Notes under the pieces: generated by a model
Told to the model about the DNA's origin: nothing
The model's database searches: none
What the model saw: the letters and a program-made list of their open reading frames with translations, nothing else
NCBI RefSeq assembly: GCF_023573145.1
Contig: NZ_CP097635.1
Span: 496,001-560,000 of the forward strand
From: Aquincola tertiaricarbonis
Lineage (GTDB): Bacteria > Pseudomonadota > Gammaproteobacteria > Burkholderiales > Burkholderiaceae_C
Length of the DNA: 64,000 nt
Reading direction: 5' to 3'
Shown here: one piece after another, positions 52,302-61,250 of the stretch
How the letters are laid out: every line of letters begins with the position of its first letter
Position numbering within the stretch: the first letter of the stretch is position 1
Program-made: the position numbers and the translations under genes

Positions 52302-52826
52302 CCCACTTCTTGGGCCACGGATTGAAGTGGCAACAGGTTCGAACGCTTGGACTGATGCTCGGTAGTCTTCGCAAGCGTAGTCGTGGAGAGTGAGTTGTAC
52401 GGCTGCATCGGGTGCCGCAACCACGACGCTGAGTACTCGATAGTTGCTGGAGGCGTCCAGGAGATCAAGAATCGAACTCGCTGTGGCGCCAGCGGTTGAA
52501 GCGGAGCGTTGCTTGACCTCCCATTTCGCCTTGGGGTCCGCGACGAAGTTGCGCTCGTGAACGCCCTGAAGATAGGCGGCCGCTTCTGTCGCGCTGCTAT
52601 AGGTTCGGCCAAGGGTGAGCGCCTTTATATAGCAGCCCTTGGTTCCATCTTTCGATTCGAGATATGGAATGCCGTTGACGCCTTCAACCTTCTTCCAGTC
52701 CGAGGGTGCTCTAAATGACCAAGGACCAATATCGATCGTGTTCATCCCCGCTGCTGAGAGACGTAATGGCGCAAGGGCCGCGATCGAAAGGAGTGCAGTT
52801 GCACCGATGAGGCTACGTCGTTGCAT
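52296..52826 (-). CDS. Small secreted hypothetical protein in a cassette-like setting
   Basis: A 176-residue protein with a signal peptide (MQRRSLIGATALLSIAALAP, cleavage near LSAAG). The mature chain starts MNTIDIGPWSFRAPSDWKKV and contains GCYIKALTLGRTYSSATEAA and VLSVVVAAPDAAVQLTLHDY. I recognise no family. The stop codon lies in an attC R'' box, and an R'-like TTCGTTAGGGC lies just upstream of the start, so this looks like one cassette of an integron array. The next cassette downstream is the reverse transcriptase. An IS110 element is inserted directly upstream and will have removed any native promoter. Confidence 0.72.
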   Translation of the reverse strand: MQRRSLIGATALLSIAALAPLRLSAAGMNTIDIGPWSFRAPSDWKKVEGVNGIPYLESKDGTKGCYIKALTLGRTYSSATEAAAYLQGVHERNFVADPKAKWEVKQRSASTAGATASSILDLLDASSNYRVLSVVVAAPDAAVQLTLHDYACEDYRASVQAFEPVATSIRGPRSGA

Positions 52827-52835
52827 CTGTGGGCC

Positions 52836-52846
52836 CTAACGAATGG
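52836..52846. repeat. 11-bp direct repeat, left copy (CTAACGAATGG)
   Basis: CTAACGAATGG here and at 54167-54177 bracket the intact IS110 element. The sequence resembles the end of an attC site (GTTAG on the minus strand). Confidence 0.6.
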
Positions 52847-54166
52847 AAGGGCCTTCCCCGCCTTGAGTGATCCGCAGTGCGAAGCGTCGAGTAACGGCGC
52901 CAAGATGGGAAGTGCGAACTCTCATCAACTCACCTGGAAGGGGAAGGCCCATGACCATTATTGCCACGGGTATCGATCTGGCGAAGAACGTCTTTGCGGT
53001 GCACGGCGTGAACGCCACTGGGGTGGTGCAACTGCGTGAGCCGAAGGTGGCGCGCAGCAAGCTGCAAGCGCTGATCGCTGCACTGCCGCCGGGTGTCATC
53101 GGTATGGAGGCGTGCTCTGGAGCGCACCACTGGGCGCGGCAGTTTCAGGCGCACGGCCACACCGTGCGCCTGATGGCGCCGAAGCTGGTCACGCCCTACC
53201 GCATGAGCGGCAAGCGGGGCAAGAACGACGCGGCCGACGCGGCTGCGATCTGCGAGGCGATGCAGCGACCCAACATGCGCTTCGTTCCGATCAAGACCGA
53301 GGAGCAGCAGGCACAGCTGATGGTGCACCGCGCGCGGCAGGGCTTCGTCACCGAGCGCACGGCCTGCATCAACCGCATCCGCGGCCTGCTCTGTGAGTTC
53401 GGCATCGTGCTGCCGCTGAAGGCCGAGGTGGTGCGCCGCCAGGCCCGCGAGCACCTGGAGGACCTGCCCGGCTACGCCAACCTGGTCATCGGCGACTTGC
53501 TCAGCGAGGTGGCGCACCTGGACGAGCGCATTGCCCAGTACGACCGGCATGTGCACGCCATGGCCCGGCAGAGCACGCCCGCGCAGCAGTTGATGCAGTT
53601 GATGGGCATTGGCCAAGCCACGGCCACGGCGCTGGTGGCCATGGTGGGCAATGCCACGGAGTTCAGTTGCGGACGGCAGTTTGCGGCCTGGATCGGGCTG
53701 GTGCCGGGGCAGTACAGCTCCGGCGGCAAGGCGCGCCTGGGGCGCATCACCAAGGCCGGTGATCCGTACCTGCGCAGCTTGCTGGTGATGGGTGCTCGGG
53801 CAGTGCTCAACGCGGCGAAGAACAAGACCGACGGCATCAGCCGCTGGGCGCTGGCCGTCGAGCAGCGGCGCGGCTACTGGAAGGCGGTGGTGGCCATCGC
53901 CGCGAAGAACGCTCGCCTGGCCTGGGCGGTGCTGACCAAGGGCGAAGCCTTCAAGCTGGCGGCCTGAGCGGGGGCGCCGACATGACACCCAGACACCAGT
54001 CCCCGGCCTACACCCATCAGTTTGCTGCGGCCCCGCCCTGAGCCGCAGCCCGGTTTCCTCCACTGCGTGATGGCACTCGTTGATGTGCACAGGTTGGCCC
54101 GGCATGGGCAGTGACCGTTTAGCTCAAGGAGCCTCTGGCGCGCCAGCAATGGCCCGACAAACTCGG
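52847..54166 (+). mobile_element. IS110-family insertion sequence, apparently intact
   Basis: About 1.32 kb holding one full transposase gene. The left end (AACGAATGGAAGGGCCTTCCCC, counted from 52838) closely matches that of the decayed element at 51163. An inverted copy of its GGGCCTTCCCC core occurs at 52940-52950, just before the transposase start. Non-coding ends of about 100 bp (left) and 200 bp (right) are present; IS110-family elements encode a bridge RNA in such an end. The right boundary is set only by the direct repeat at 54167 and is approximate. Confidence 0.65.
52951..53967 (+). CDS. IS110-family transposase (DEDD recombinase)
   Basis: A 338-residue protein; ATG 52951 follows a GGGAAGG site. 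The N-terminal RuvC-like DEDD domain has TGIDLAKNVFAVHGVNATG, IGMEACSGAHHWARQ and GKNDAADAAAICEAMQRP. After a coiled linker, the C-terminal Transposase_20 domain has LMGIGQATATALVAMVGNA, FAAWIGLVPGQYSSGGKARL and ITKAGDPYLRSLLVMGARAV with the conserved Ser. There are no internal stops and the length is normal, so it is probably active. It lies upstream of the small cassette gene and beside the puf operon end. Confidence 0.95.
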   Translation: MTIIATGIDLAKNVFAVHGVNATGVVQLREPKVARSKLQALIAALPPGVIGMEACSGAHHWARQFQAHGHTVRLMAPKLVTPYRMSGKRGKNDAADAAAICEAMQRPNMRFVPIKTEEQQAQLMVHRARQGFVTERTACINRIRGLLCEFGIVLPLKAEVVRRQAREHLEDLPGYANLVIGDLLSEVAHLDERIAQYDRHVHAMARQSTPAQQLMQLMGIGQATATALVAMVGNATEFSCGRQFAAWIGLVPGQYSSGGKARLGRITKAGDPYLRSLLVMGARAVLNAAKNKTDGISRWALAVEQRRGYWKAVVAIAAKNARLAWAVLTKGEAFKLAA

Positions 54167-54566
54167 CTAACGAATGGGTCGCCCATGCGCTTCTTCCATC
54201 AGGGTCCGCAGCCGGCATGCCGTGCTGCACAGTGACCGCTTGTAGTTTCTTCCGTCCGCACCCTGCGCATCCTGCATCAACGCCCGCCGCAATAGCGCGT
54301 GGTGGAGTCTTTTATTCAGCCGTATGACCCAGATTGAATCACTGGCGTGATTCAACGGATCAGTTTCGCTTGACAGGCGGGGAAGCCCTTGTAGTGATCT
54401 GAAGCGCAAAACGCCCAGCGTAACCGAATGCGCCCACCATCCTGTCAGTCGTATCCGGACACGCCTGCAGATCAGGCCCTGACCTGCAAGAGGCCGTGGC
54501 CGACCTTGCGGCCGGCGGGTCGGGTGATCAGCCGGCACACCCGCCCGCGTCACCGGCCGGGTGGCC
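53968..54566. other. IS right end and gene-free spacer before pufC
   Basis: 53968-54166 is the presumed non-coding right part of the IS110 element. 54167-54177 is the right direct repeat. From 54178 to 54566 no convincing gene is seen; a 128-codon minus-strand frame (54167-54553) is Arg-rich and unlike any protein. Short inverted repeats such as CGGGTG / CACCCG near 54520-54560 may terminate the puf transcript. Confidence 0.45.
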
Positions 54567-55688
54567 TCAGCGCGCCCCCTCCGGCGCCGGGCTGGCGCCC
54601 CCCATCAGCGCCGCCAGGCGGCGCAGGCTGCCCTGCCCGTCGTCGGGCGTGGCCGACGACATCGCGGCCGAGGCGGCGGCCGCGGCTTGCGGCGGCATCA
54701 TCAGCGCGGGGTAGTCCTTCATCATCTGCGCGCCGTACAGCGGCTTGTAGGCGCCCTGGTGGCAGGTGGCGCAGTTGATCTTGGCCACGTCGTGGTTGGG
54801 GCCCAGCCGCTCGAGCGGGAAGGTGTCGGTCAGCGGCTCCAGCCACGAGACGTTGAGGTCGCGCACCATGCGGATGCCGTAGTAGGCCGTGGCCCGCTGC
54901 GGCGAGCTCTGGTCCCACTGGCCGAACGAACGCGAGTTGTGGCAGAAGGTGCAGTTGACGCCCAGCGACTGGCTCATGTGCATCATCAGCCCGTAGGTCC
55001 ACTCGGCCTGCTTGGTGGACTGGCGGTTGCCGTCGGGCAGCGCGCTGTTGCCGATGACGCGGATGTTCTCGGCATGCTGCAGGAAGGGCGAGAACGGGTC
55101 GTTGGGCAATGAAGCCCAGACAGCCTCGGGCGCCGCAGCGTTCTGGCCCGCGCTGTTGCCCAGCAGGCTGCGCGAGCTGGCCGGCGCCAGCGGCTCGAAC
55201 CAGGTCTTGCTGGGCACCGGGTTGCCGCGGTGGCAGCTGTAGCAGGTGACGCCGGTACCGGCGACGTGGGTCTTCCAGTCGGTGTTGATGTGCTGCGTCA
55301 TCTGCAGCATGCGGCGCGCCACCACCTTGGTGTACTTGGCGTCGCTGGCCAGGTTGGCGCCATCGTGGCAGTACACGCAGCCCTGCTCGGGCGACACCCA
55401 CTGGGTGATGGCGGTCATCGTGCGGGTGAACTCGCCGATGCTCAGGTCGCCCAGCACCTTGACGTTCTGGAACACCTGCGAGGCCTTGGGCCCGTCGGGC
55501 GAGGCGGGCGGTGGCGCCTCGGGCGCGGTGTTCAGCGCCGCGTCCTTGGCCAGCAGGCGCGGGTTGTACACCTGCTCCATGCCGGTGCCGCGGTAGCCGG
55601 TCTGCACCGTGTCCACCGGCGGCCGTTCGCAGCCGGCCACCAGCAGGCTGGCGGCCAGCACCGCGGCCGTGCTTGCAATGTGCTTCAT
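54567..55688 (-). CDS. pufC: Photosynthetic reaction-centre tetraheme cytochrome c subunit
   Basis: A 373-residue lipoprotein; ATG 55688 overlaps the pufM stop (ATGA), and [20 protein letters not shown] gives a lipobox cysteine at residue 20. Four CxxCH haem sites are present: CVYCH, CYSCH, CTFCH and CATCH, with axial-Met segments such as [11 protein letters not shown] and [12 protein letters not shown]. It sits on the periplasmic face of the reaction centre and re-reduces the special pair using soluble cytochrome or HiPIP. A Pro/Ala-rich C-terminal tail follows the fourth haem. It is the last gene of the superoperon. Confidence 0.97.
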   Translation of the reverse strand: MKHIASTAAVLAASLLVAGCERPPVDTVQTGYRGTGMEQVYNPRLLAKDAALNTAPEAPPPASPDGPKASQVFQNVKVLGDLSIGEFTRTMTAITQWVSPEQGCVYCHDGANLASDAKYTKVVARRMLQMTQHINTDWKTHVAGTGVTCYSCHRGNPVPSKTWFEPLAPASSRSLLGNSAGQNAAAPEAVWASLPNDPFSPFLQHAENIRVIGNSALPDGNRQSTKQAEWTYGLMMHMSQSLGVNCTFCHNSRSFGQWDQSSPQRATAYYGIRMVRDLNVSWLEPLTDTFPLERLGPNHDVAKINCATCHQGAYKPLYGAQMMKDYPALMMPPQAAAAASAAMSSATPDDGQGSLRRLAALMGGASPAPEGAR

Positions 55689-56665
55689 GGCTTGACCCCT
55701 TGCAGCAGCAGGGCCGGATCGGCCACCGGTGCGAAGACTTGCGGATACGAGGGCGCCACGCCGTGCTTGACCGCCCACAGGAACCAGTTGTCCACCACCG
55801 TGCCGGTGAGCAGGATGCCGATGCCGCCGGTCAGCGGGCACAGCACCGCGAACCACCAGGCCCAGCGGTGGATGGATTCCATCGTCGCGTTGAAGCCCAT
55901 GGTCCAGCGCCAGAACAGGGCCGCCCGTTCGCTGGCGGTGCCGCGGTCGGTGATCTGCTCGATCTCACGCTCGCCGCCGAAGCGGCTGACCGCCAGGATG
56001 GTGGCGCCGTGCATCGCGAACAGCAGCGTCGCGCCGTACAGGAACGCGATCGACAGCATGTGGAACGGGTTGTAGAACAGGTTGCCGTAGCGCAGCGAGA
56101 AGGCGGCCGTCCAGTCCAGGTGCGGGAACAGGCCGAAGGGCACCGCCTCACCGAAGGAGCCCATCAGCACCGGGCGGATGATGCCCAGCACCAGCATCAG
56201 CCAGATGGCGGCGGCAAAGGCCCAGGCCACGTGCGTGCCCATGCCCAGCGCCCGCGCCCTGCGGTACATGCGGGCCCACCACAGCAGCACCGAGATGGTC
56301 ATGCAAAGCCCCGCCAGCAGCCACCAGCCGCCCTGGTTGAGCGGCGGCAGCGTGAGGCCGTAGGCCGGCGGTGGCGGCTCCAGCGCCAGCCAGGGCAGCT
56401 GGCGCACGAACTGGATCGGGTCCCAGCCCACGCTGGCCCACATGTTGAGCCCGATGATCTCGAAGGCCGCGAAGCCGAAGATCAGCGAAGCGATGCCCAG
56501 CCAGCCCAGGTAGATGGGCCCCAGCTGCGCATCGCCCAGCTTGCCCAGCCAGTGCGAATGCGTGCTGCCGCTGTCACGCTCATGGTCGTCGCGGCCCAGC
56601 GAGATGCCGGGGTACGAAGCGCCGGCCACCTGCACGCGGGTGAAGAGGTTTTGATATTCGGCCAT
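55685..56665 (-). CDS. pufM: Photosynthetic reaction-centre M subunit
   Basis: A 326-residue, five-helix membrane protein of the type II reaction centre. It begins [40 protein letters not shown] followed by [20 protein letters not shown] holds the bacteriochlorophyll and iron ligand histidines. [20 protein letters not shown] and [19 protein letters not shown] complete the quinone/iron region. It pairs with PufL to bind the pigments and menaquinone/ubiquinone. It lies 12 bp after pufL and overlaps pufC. Confidence 0.98.
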   Translation of the reverse strand: MAEYQNLFTRVQVAGASYPGISLGRDDHERDSGSTHSHWLGKLGDAQLGPIYLGWLGIASLIFGFAAFEIIGLNMWASVGWDPIQFVRQLPWLALEPPPPAYGLTLPPLNQGGWWLLAGLCMTISVLLWWARMYRRARALGMGTHVAWAFAAAIWLMLVLGIIRPVLMGSFGEAVPFGLFPHLDWTAAFSLRYGNLFYNPFHMLSIAFLYGATLLFAMHGATILAVSRFGGEREIEQITDRGTASERAALFWRWTMGFNATMESIHRWAWWFAVLCPLTGGIGILLTGTVVDNWFLWAVKHGVAPSYPQVFAPVADPALLLQGVKP

Positions 56666-56677
56666 GCCAGGTCTCCT

Positions 56678-57502
56678 TCAACGCCACACCGGCAGGTTGA
56701 GCCACCAGGTCCACCACTCGGGCCAGCCGCGGGTCCAGAAGGGCCCGCTGATGACGATGCACACCGCACTCCAGAAGCCCGCCGACAGGGCCAGGAACAG
56801 CCCCAGCCGGTGGATGCCCAGGGTGCCGATGGAGTAGCCGATGGCGTCGCGGAAGAAGGTGTTCTCGTGTTCTGCCGTCTTCACCGGCTCACCCTTGGCG
56901 GGGTTGGTGGACGACAGGATGAGCGCACCGTGCAGGCTGAGCGCGAAGGTGGTGGCGAAGAAGAAGCTCACCGCCAGCATGTGCGCCGGGTTGTAGTGGA
57001 AGTGCAGGTACTGGTAGCCGGTGTTGGACACCCAGTCCAGGTGGCTGATGATCCCGTACGGGAAGCCGTGGCCCCAGGCGCCCAGCAGCACCGGCCGCAC
57101 CACCACCAGCGTGACGTAGGCCAGGATGGCGAAGCCGAAGGCCACCGGCACGTGGTAGCCGATGCCCAGCTTGCGGCAGATCTCCACCTCGCGCAGTGCC
57201 CAGGAGACGAAGGCACCGATGGCGCACACGGTGATCAGCTGCCACAGCCCGCCTTCCATCAGCGGGGCCATGCCCAGACCGTATTTGAGGTCGGGCGGCG
57301 CGATGTTGATCTGCCAGAGGTTCCAGGTGGGCCCCTGCGAGGCACCCCAGATGATCAGCAAGGTGCCCACCAGCGAGAAGAACGCAGTGGTGACACCGAA
57401 GAAGCCGACCCAGAAGGGGCCGACCCAGAAGTCGAACAGGTCGCCGCCGATCAGCGTGCCGCCGCGGACCCGGTACTTTCTTTCGAAGCTCAGCATGGCC
57501 AT
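56678..57502 (-). CDS. pufL: Photosynthetic reaction-centre L subunit
   Basis: A 274-residue, five-helix reaction-centre protein of normal length. It begins [40 protein letters not shown] and [20 protein letters not shown] carry the conserved His ligands to bacteriochlorophyll and the non-haem iron, and [20 protein letters not shown] is the QB region. It is preceded by an intercistronic hairpin that separates the antenna genes from the reaction-centre genes. Confidence 0.98.
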   Translation of the reverse strand: MAMLSFERKYRVRGGTLIGGDLFDFWVGPFWVGFFGVTTAFFSLVGTLLIIWGASQGPTWNLWQINIAPPDLKYGLGMAPLMEGGLWQLITVCAIGAFVSWALREVEICRKLGIGYHVPVAFGFAILAYVTLVVVRPVLLGAWGHGFPYGIISHLDWVSNTGYQYLHFHYNPAHMLAVSFFFATTFALSLHGALILSSTNPAKGEPVKTAEHENTFFRDAIGYSIGTLGIHRLGLFLALSAGFWSAVCIVISGPFWTRGWPEWWTWWLNLPVWR

Positions 57503-57539
57503 GGGGCATCCTTTCGCCAGGACGTCGTGGACAGAAGGA

Positions 57540-57578
57540 GCAGGCAGGTGCCGCAGCCGCGCCGCGGGGCCTGCCTGC
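57540..57578 (-). terminator. Intercistronic hairpin between pufA and pufL
   Basis: A perfect 9-bp stem, GCAGGCAGG (57540-57548) with CCTGCCTGC (57570-57578), encloses a GC-rich inner structure. It lies 9 bp after the pufA stop. In other purple bacteria a hairpin at this place stabilises the pufBA segment so that antenna polypeptides are made in excess over PufLM; the same role is likely here. Confidence 0.75.
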
Positions 57579-57587
57579 GCTGCGGCG

Positions 57588-57779
57588 CTAGCGCGCCGGT
57601 GGTGTTGCGGCCGGCATGGCCGAGTTCTGCGTCGCCACCGCCTTCACCGGCCCGTCGAGCCAGTTGAACTTGTTGGTGGACAGCAGGATGAAATGGATCA
57701 ACAGCGCCAGCACGAACAGGAACACGAACAGTGCGACCAGCGCGCGCCGGGGATCGAACAAAAGCCAGATACGCCACAT
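57588..57779 (-). CDS. pufA: Light-harvesting 1 alpha polypeptide
   Basis: A 63-residue single-helix antenna protein. [20 protein letters not shown] is the typical LH1 alpha N-terminus. The bacteriochlorophyll-ligating His is in [20 protein letters not shown]. An Ala/Pro-rich tail ([10 protein letters not shown]) extends past the family core. A strong AGGAGG ribosome-binding site precedes the start. It is separated from pufB by an extra gene, which is not the usual BA adjacency. Confidence 0.97.
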   Translation of the reverse strand: MWRIWLLFDPRRALVALFVFLFVLALLIHFILLSTNKFNWLDGPVKAVATQNSAMPAATPPAR

Positions 57780-57793
57780 GGTGGGGCCTCCTA

Positions 57794-58024
57794 TCAGTCG
57801 AGGTAGGACATGAAGGTGTAGACGGCCGCCCTCACCGCGCCGAGCAGCGAAGGCTCGCCCTCGGCGCCCGGCAGCCAGGCCCGCCAGGGCAGCATGAGCA
57901 GCTGCGCCAGCAAGGCGAACATCAGCAGCACGGCAAAGCCTGCGATGAACACGCCGGCCGTGGCCAGCGAATCCCGGGCAGGCGCTGCCGTGGGCAGTGC
58001 GTGGTGGTGGGTGAGGTCGGTCAT
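57794..58024 (-). CDS. LH1-beta-like membrane polypeptide without the bacteriochlorophyll His
   Basis: A 76-residue protein with one hydrophobic segment (about residues 22-46), located 27 bp after pufB and 14 bp before pufA, with a GAGAGGG ribosome-binding site. It aligns without gaps to the neighbouring Puf[19 protein letters not shown] against [18 protein letters not shown], then [10 protein letters not shown] against [10 protein letters not shown]. The His that ligates bacteriochlorophyll in PufB is Gln here (about residue 41), and the upstream His of EFHGVF is also absent. After WLPG the chain continues about 20 residues ([19 protein letters not shown]), unlike beta chains. It is probably a diverged pufB duplicate acting as an accessory LH1 subunit; function unproven. 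Confidence 0.75.
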   Translation of the reverse strand: MTDLTHHHALPTAAPARDSLATAGVFIAGFAVLLMFALLAQLLMLPWRAWLPGAEGEPSLLGAVRAAVYTFMSYLD

Positions 58025-58051
58025 GGCAACCCTCTCGTCAGTGCGCTGTGG

Positions 58052-58201
58052 CTACAGCCACGGCCGCCACATCCACACGAGGATGTGGGCCACGATGGCC
58101 ACGGCGGTGAACCCGACGAAGCTCGTCATGAACACGCCGTGGAATTCCTTCGCTTCCTGTTCTGTCAGGCCGGAAAGCGAGCCGCTTCTAGGATCAAGCA
58201 T
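58052..58201 (-). CDS. pufB: Light-harvesting 1 beta polypeptide
   Basis: A 49-residue antenna protein, too short for most gene finders. ATG 58201 gives [20 protein letters not shown], then [20 protein letters not shown] and a C-terminal LVWMWRPWL. Both conserved His residues of LH1 beta are present, including the bacteriochlorophyll ligand in VAHILVW. An AAGGA site lies 9 bp upstream. It is the first puf gene; no pufQ precedes it. The 116 bp to bchZ hold only short inverted repeats. Confidence 0.96.
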   Translation of the reverse strand: MLDPRSGSLSGLTEQEAKEFHGVFMTSFVGFTAVAIVAHILVWMWRPWL

Positions 58202-58317
58202 AGGGAGGGGTCCTTCGATCTATGGCCTTGCGGCCGGTGGTCTTGCGACCGGCACCGCGCAAAAGCCCGCGCGGCAAAGGCTGCCCATGCCGGGCGGAGC
58301 GAGGCAGACGCAAGCGT

Positions 58318-59778
58318 TCATGAGGGCACCGCCTGCGCACCGGCGGCGGCCGGCAGGTCGGCCAGGCCGACACTGGTGCGGCCGGCGCGGCGTGCAGCGT
58401 TCTCGGCCGCGTCGCGCAGGGCCTTGGCGGCGGAGATGCGCACCAGCACCGGCTGCGCCTCGACCAGCGATTCCAGCTGCTGGCGGGCGTCTTCGTCCCA
58501 GGCCAGGGTGCTGCGTTCACGCGCGGGGGTGGCGGGCACGGCGTCCATCTCGGTGCCCAGCGGCAGCACGTGGAACAGCGCATCGAACAGCGCGTTGCAG
58601 TACTCCTGCAGCAGCCAGGTGGCGCCGGCATAACCCATGTACGGCGTGCCGGTGGCGCGGCGGATCACCGCGCCGGGGAAGGAGGCGGCGATCCAGCTGG
58701 GCCGCGGGCCGGGGCGTGCGCTGCCGGCCTCGGCCAGGTACATGCGCTCGTTGTACGAGCCGAACATCACCAGCGGCGGCTGCGCATGCAGCAGGCGGCG
58801 CACCTCGGCGTTGTCGGTCTTGCTGCCCGGCTTGCGCGCCACCGAGAACTGGCAGGGCAGGCCCAGCTCGTCTTCCAGGTAGTGGCGGATGCCGCGCGCA
58901 TAGGTCTCGCCGGCCACCACCGCGAAGCTGGCGGTGCCGAAGAAGTCCTGCGTGACCGAGCGCCACAGGTCCCAGATGGGCTTGAGCGTGGTGTGCTTCT
59001 CGCGCTCGATGAAGGGCTCCGGGTCCAGCCCGGTGAGCCGCCCCAGCTCGCGCAGGAAGGCGGTGGTGGAATGCATGCCGATGGGCGCCTGCAGGTAGGG
59101 CCGCTCCAGGTGCTCGCACAGCAGCCGGCCGTACTCGCGGTACAGGCAGATGTTGACGTCGGCTTCCACCAGCCGCGACACGTCGGCCAGGTGGCTGCCC
59201 AGCGGAAACACCATGTTCACTTCGCAGCCGATGCCCTGCACCAGGCGGCGGATCTCGGCCAGATCGCTGGGGCCGTTGAACATGCCGTAGCTGGGGCCGA
59301 TGAGGTTGACACGCGGCTTGTCGCCCGGCTCGCGCACACGCTCGGGCACCTTGCGCAGGCCGTACTGCTGCCACAGCCAGTACAGCGCGCGGTTGGCGCA
59401 CTGCCACTGGTCTTCGTCGATGGTGCGCGGCAAAAAGCGCTGCAGCGTGGTGCCTTCGGGCGTCACGCCGCCGCCGATCATCTCGGCGATGCTGCCGGTG
59501 ACCACCACGCTGGGCAGGTCGGGGTCCAGCGTGGCATGGGCGCGCTTCATCGCGCCTTCGGTGCCTTCGCGGCCCAGCTGCTCTTCGGCCAGGCCGGTGA
59601 CGACGATGGGCAGCTCATGGGGCGGCAGCGCGTCGGTGTAGTGCAGCACGCTGGTCACCGGCAGGTTCTCGCAGCCCACCGGGCCGTCGATCACCACCTG
59701 CAGGCCCTTGATGGCGGTGAAGACATACACCGCCCCCCAGTAGCCGCCCGCGCGGTCATGGTCAATGATGAAGCTCAT
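58318..59778 (-). CDS. bchZ: Chlorophyllide reductase subunit Z
   Basis: A 486-residue nitrogenase-like catalytic subunit. ATG 59778 ([20 protein letters not shown]) overlaps the bchY stop; longer open frames upstream are spurious. The family elements include [20 protein letters not shown] (Fe-S ligand Cys), [32 protein letters not shown] and [18 protein letters not shown]. With BchY it binds chlorophyllide a and reduces the C7-C8 double bond, using electrons from BchX, in bacteriochlorophyll a synthesis. A C-terminal PCP-like region ([20 protein letters not shown]) is present. Confidence 0.97.
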   Translation of the reverse strand: MSFIIDHDRAGGYWGAVYVFTAIKGLQVVIDGPVGCENLPVTSVLHYTDALPPHELPIVVTGLAEEQLGREGTEGAMKRAHATLDPDLPSVVVTGSIAEMIGGGVTPEGTTLQRFLPRTIDEDQWQCANRALYWLWQQYGLRKVPERVREPGDKPRVNLIGPSYGMFNGPSDLAEIRRLVQGIGCEVNMVFPLGSHLADVSRLVEADVNICLYREYGRLLCEHLERPYLQAPIGMHSTTAFLRELGRLTGLDPEPFIEREKHTTLKPIWDLWRSVTQDFFGTASFAVVAGETYARGIRHYLEDELGLPCQFSVARKPGSKTDNAEVRRLLHAQPPLVMFGSYNERMYLAEAGSARPGPRPSWIAASFPGAVIRRATGTPYMGYAGATWLLQEYCNALFDALFHVLPLGTEMDAVPATPARERSTLAWDEDARQQLESLVEAQPVLVRISAAKALRDAAENAARRAGRTSVGLADLPAAAGAQAVPS

Positions 59779-61247
59779 CCCATCTGCTCCTGCGCCACCT
59801 TCAGCTTGATCACGCGGCGGCGGGTGTCGGCGCGGAAGGCGGTGTTGGGCTTCGGCGTGTTTTCCCAGACGCCGGCGTTGTCGCCCTGGCCGGTGCTGCC
59901 GAAGAAGTCCTTCATCTGCGTGAAGCGGCCGCGGTTGGCGATGGCCGCGTTGACCACCTGCGCCAGCGAGCCGGCACCGGCCGGGCCCATCAAAGGCCGC
60001 GCCGAGATGAGGTTGGTGAAGTACAGCGCCGGTGTGCAGGCCTGCTTGGCCGCCTGCACCACCGGCGTGGTGCCGATGGCCAGGTCGGGCCTGGCGTGCT
60101 GCATGGCGTACAAGTCCTGCTCCAGGCTGGCGCGGTACTGCACGTGCACGCCGCGCGCCTCCAGCCATTGGCGGTCGGGCTCGCTCCACGGTGTGGCGGG
60201 GCAGGCGGTGCCCACGTAAGGCACTTCAGCGCCGCTCTCGATCAGCAGCCGCGCCACCAGCAGCTCGCTGCCTTCATAGCCGCTGACGGTGATGCGGCCG
60301 CGGATGGGCATGCGCGCCAGCGCCCCCTTGATGGCGGGCAGCACCCGCTGCACCGCGCTGTCGATCAACGGCTGGGCCACGCCCACGGTGCGGCCCACGG
60401 CCTGCAGCCAGGCCTCGGTGCCGTCCACCCCCACCGGGGCGGAGCCGACGATGGGCCGGCCGGCGGCCTGGAACTCCCGCAGGCTGGCGGTGTAGAAGGG
60501 ATGGATCGCGGCCACCACGCTGCAGTCCAGCGCCGCATACAGCTCGCGCCATTCGCGGGTGGGTACCACCGGGCCGGCGGCCAGGCCCATGGGCGCCAGC
60601 ATCATGCCGATGCCCACCGGGTCGGCCGGGAACATCTCGCCCATCAGGCTGACGGTGGGGCGCTCTTCCACGCCGCCGCGCGGCGCGGCCACCGGGCCGG
60701 CTTCGGCCTCGTGGCGGGCGAACTTCAGCATCGCGCCGGCCAGCACGTCCTTGGCCTCGGCATGGGTGGGCACGCCGAAGCCGGGCACGTCGATGCCGAT
60801 GATGCGCACACCGTCGATCTGCTTGGGCAGCAGCTGCAGCGGCACGCCGCTGGCGGTGGGCACGCACAGGTTGATGACGACGATGGCGTCCAGCTTGGCG
60901 GGATCGGCCTGCTCATGCACCGCGCGGCGGATGTCCTCGAACAACTGGCCGGTGACCAGCGTCTCGCTGTTGAAGGGCACGTAGCCCACGCTGCGGCGCG
61001 CGCCGTAGAAGTGAGAGGTGAAGGTGAGGCCGTAGACGCAGCAGGCCGAGCCGCTGAGGATGGTGGCGGTGCGCCGCATGCGCAGGCCCACGCGCAGCGA
61101 GCCGAAGGCCGGGCACATGCTCTGCGGCTGGCCATGCGGGCCGGTCTTGCGGTCCACGGGATAGTCGGCCGCGTAGCGCTGCAGGATCTCGGCCTTGCCG
61201 GCCGCCTGCGCGGCGACCTGCATGTCGGCGGTGGAGTGGCAGCTCAT
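59775..61247 (-). CDS. bchY: Chlorophyllide reductase subunit Y
   Basis: A 490-residue partner of BchZ in the chlorophyllide oxidoreductase core. Key stretches are [20 protein letters not shown] and [20 protein letters not shown] (Cys ligands of the shared Fe-S cluster), [40 protein letters not shown] and [20 protein letters not shown]. It lies 3 bp after bchX and overlaps bchZ by 4 bp, fitting equimolar production of the heterotetramer. Confidence 0.97.
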   Translation of the reverse strand: MSCHSTADMQVAAQAAGKAEILQRYAADYPVDRKTGPHGQPQSMCPAFGSLRVGLRMRRTATILSGSACCVYGLTFTSHFYGARRSVGYVPFNSETLVTGQLFEDIRRAVHEQADPAKLDAIVVINLCVPTASGVPLQLLPKQIDGVRIIGIDVPGFGVPTHAEAKDVLAGAMLKFARHEAEAGPVAAPRGGVEERPTVSLMGEMFPADPVGIGMMLAPMGLAAGPVVPTREWRELYAALDCSVVAAIHPFYTASLREFQAAGRPIVGSAPVGVDGTEAWLQAVGRTVGVAQPLIDSAVQRVLPAIKGALARMPIRGRITVSGYEGSELLVARLLIESGAEVPYVGTACPATPWSEPDRQWLEARGVHVQYRASLEQDLYAMQHARPDLAIGTTPVVQAAKQACTPALYFTNLISARPLMGPAGAGSLAQVVNAAIANRGRFTQMKDFFGSTGQGDNAGVWENTPKPNTAFRADTRRRVIKLKVAQEQMG

Positions 61248-61250
61248 GGC

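Noticed and set aside
54167..54553. 128-codon minus-strand gene next to pufC
   Set aside because: Arg-rich, no homology pattern, no ribosome-binding site, and its end falls in the IS direct repeat.
57794..58024. The 76-codon gene as pufQ, pufX or the true pufB
   Set aside because: The true pufB (both His residues, EAKEFHGVF) is at 58052-58201; the 76-residue chain lacks PufQ features, and its best alignment by eye is to PufB.
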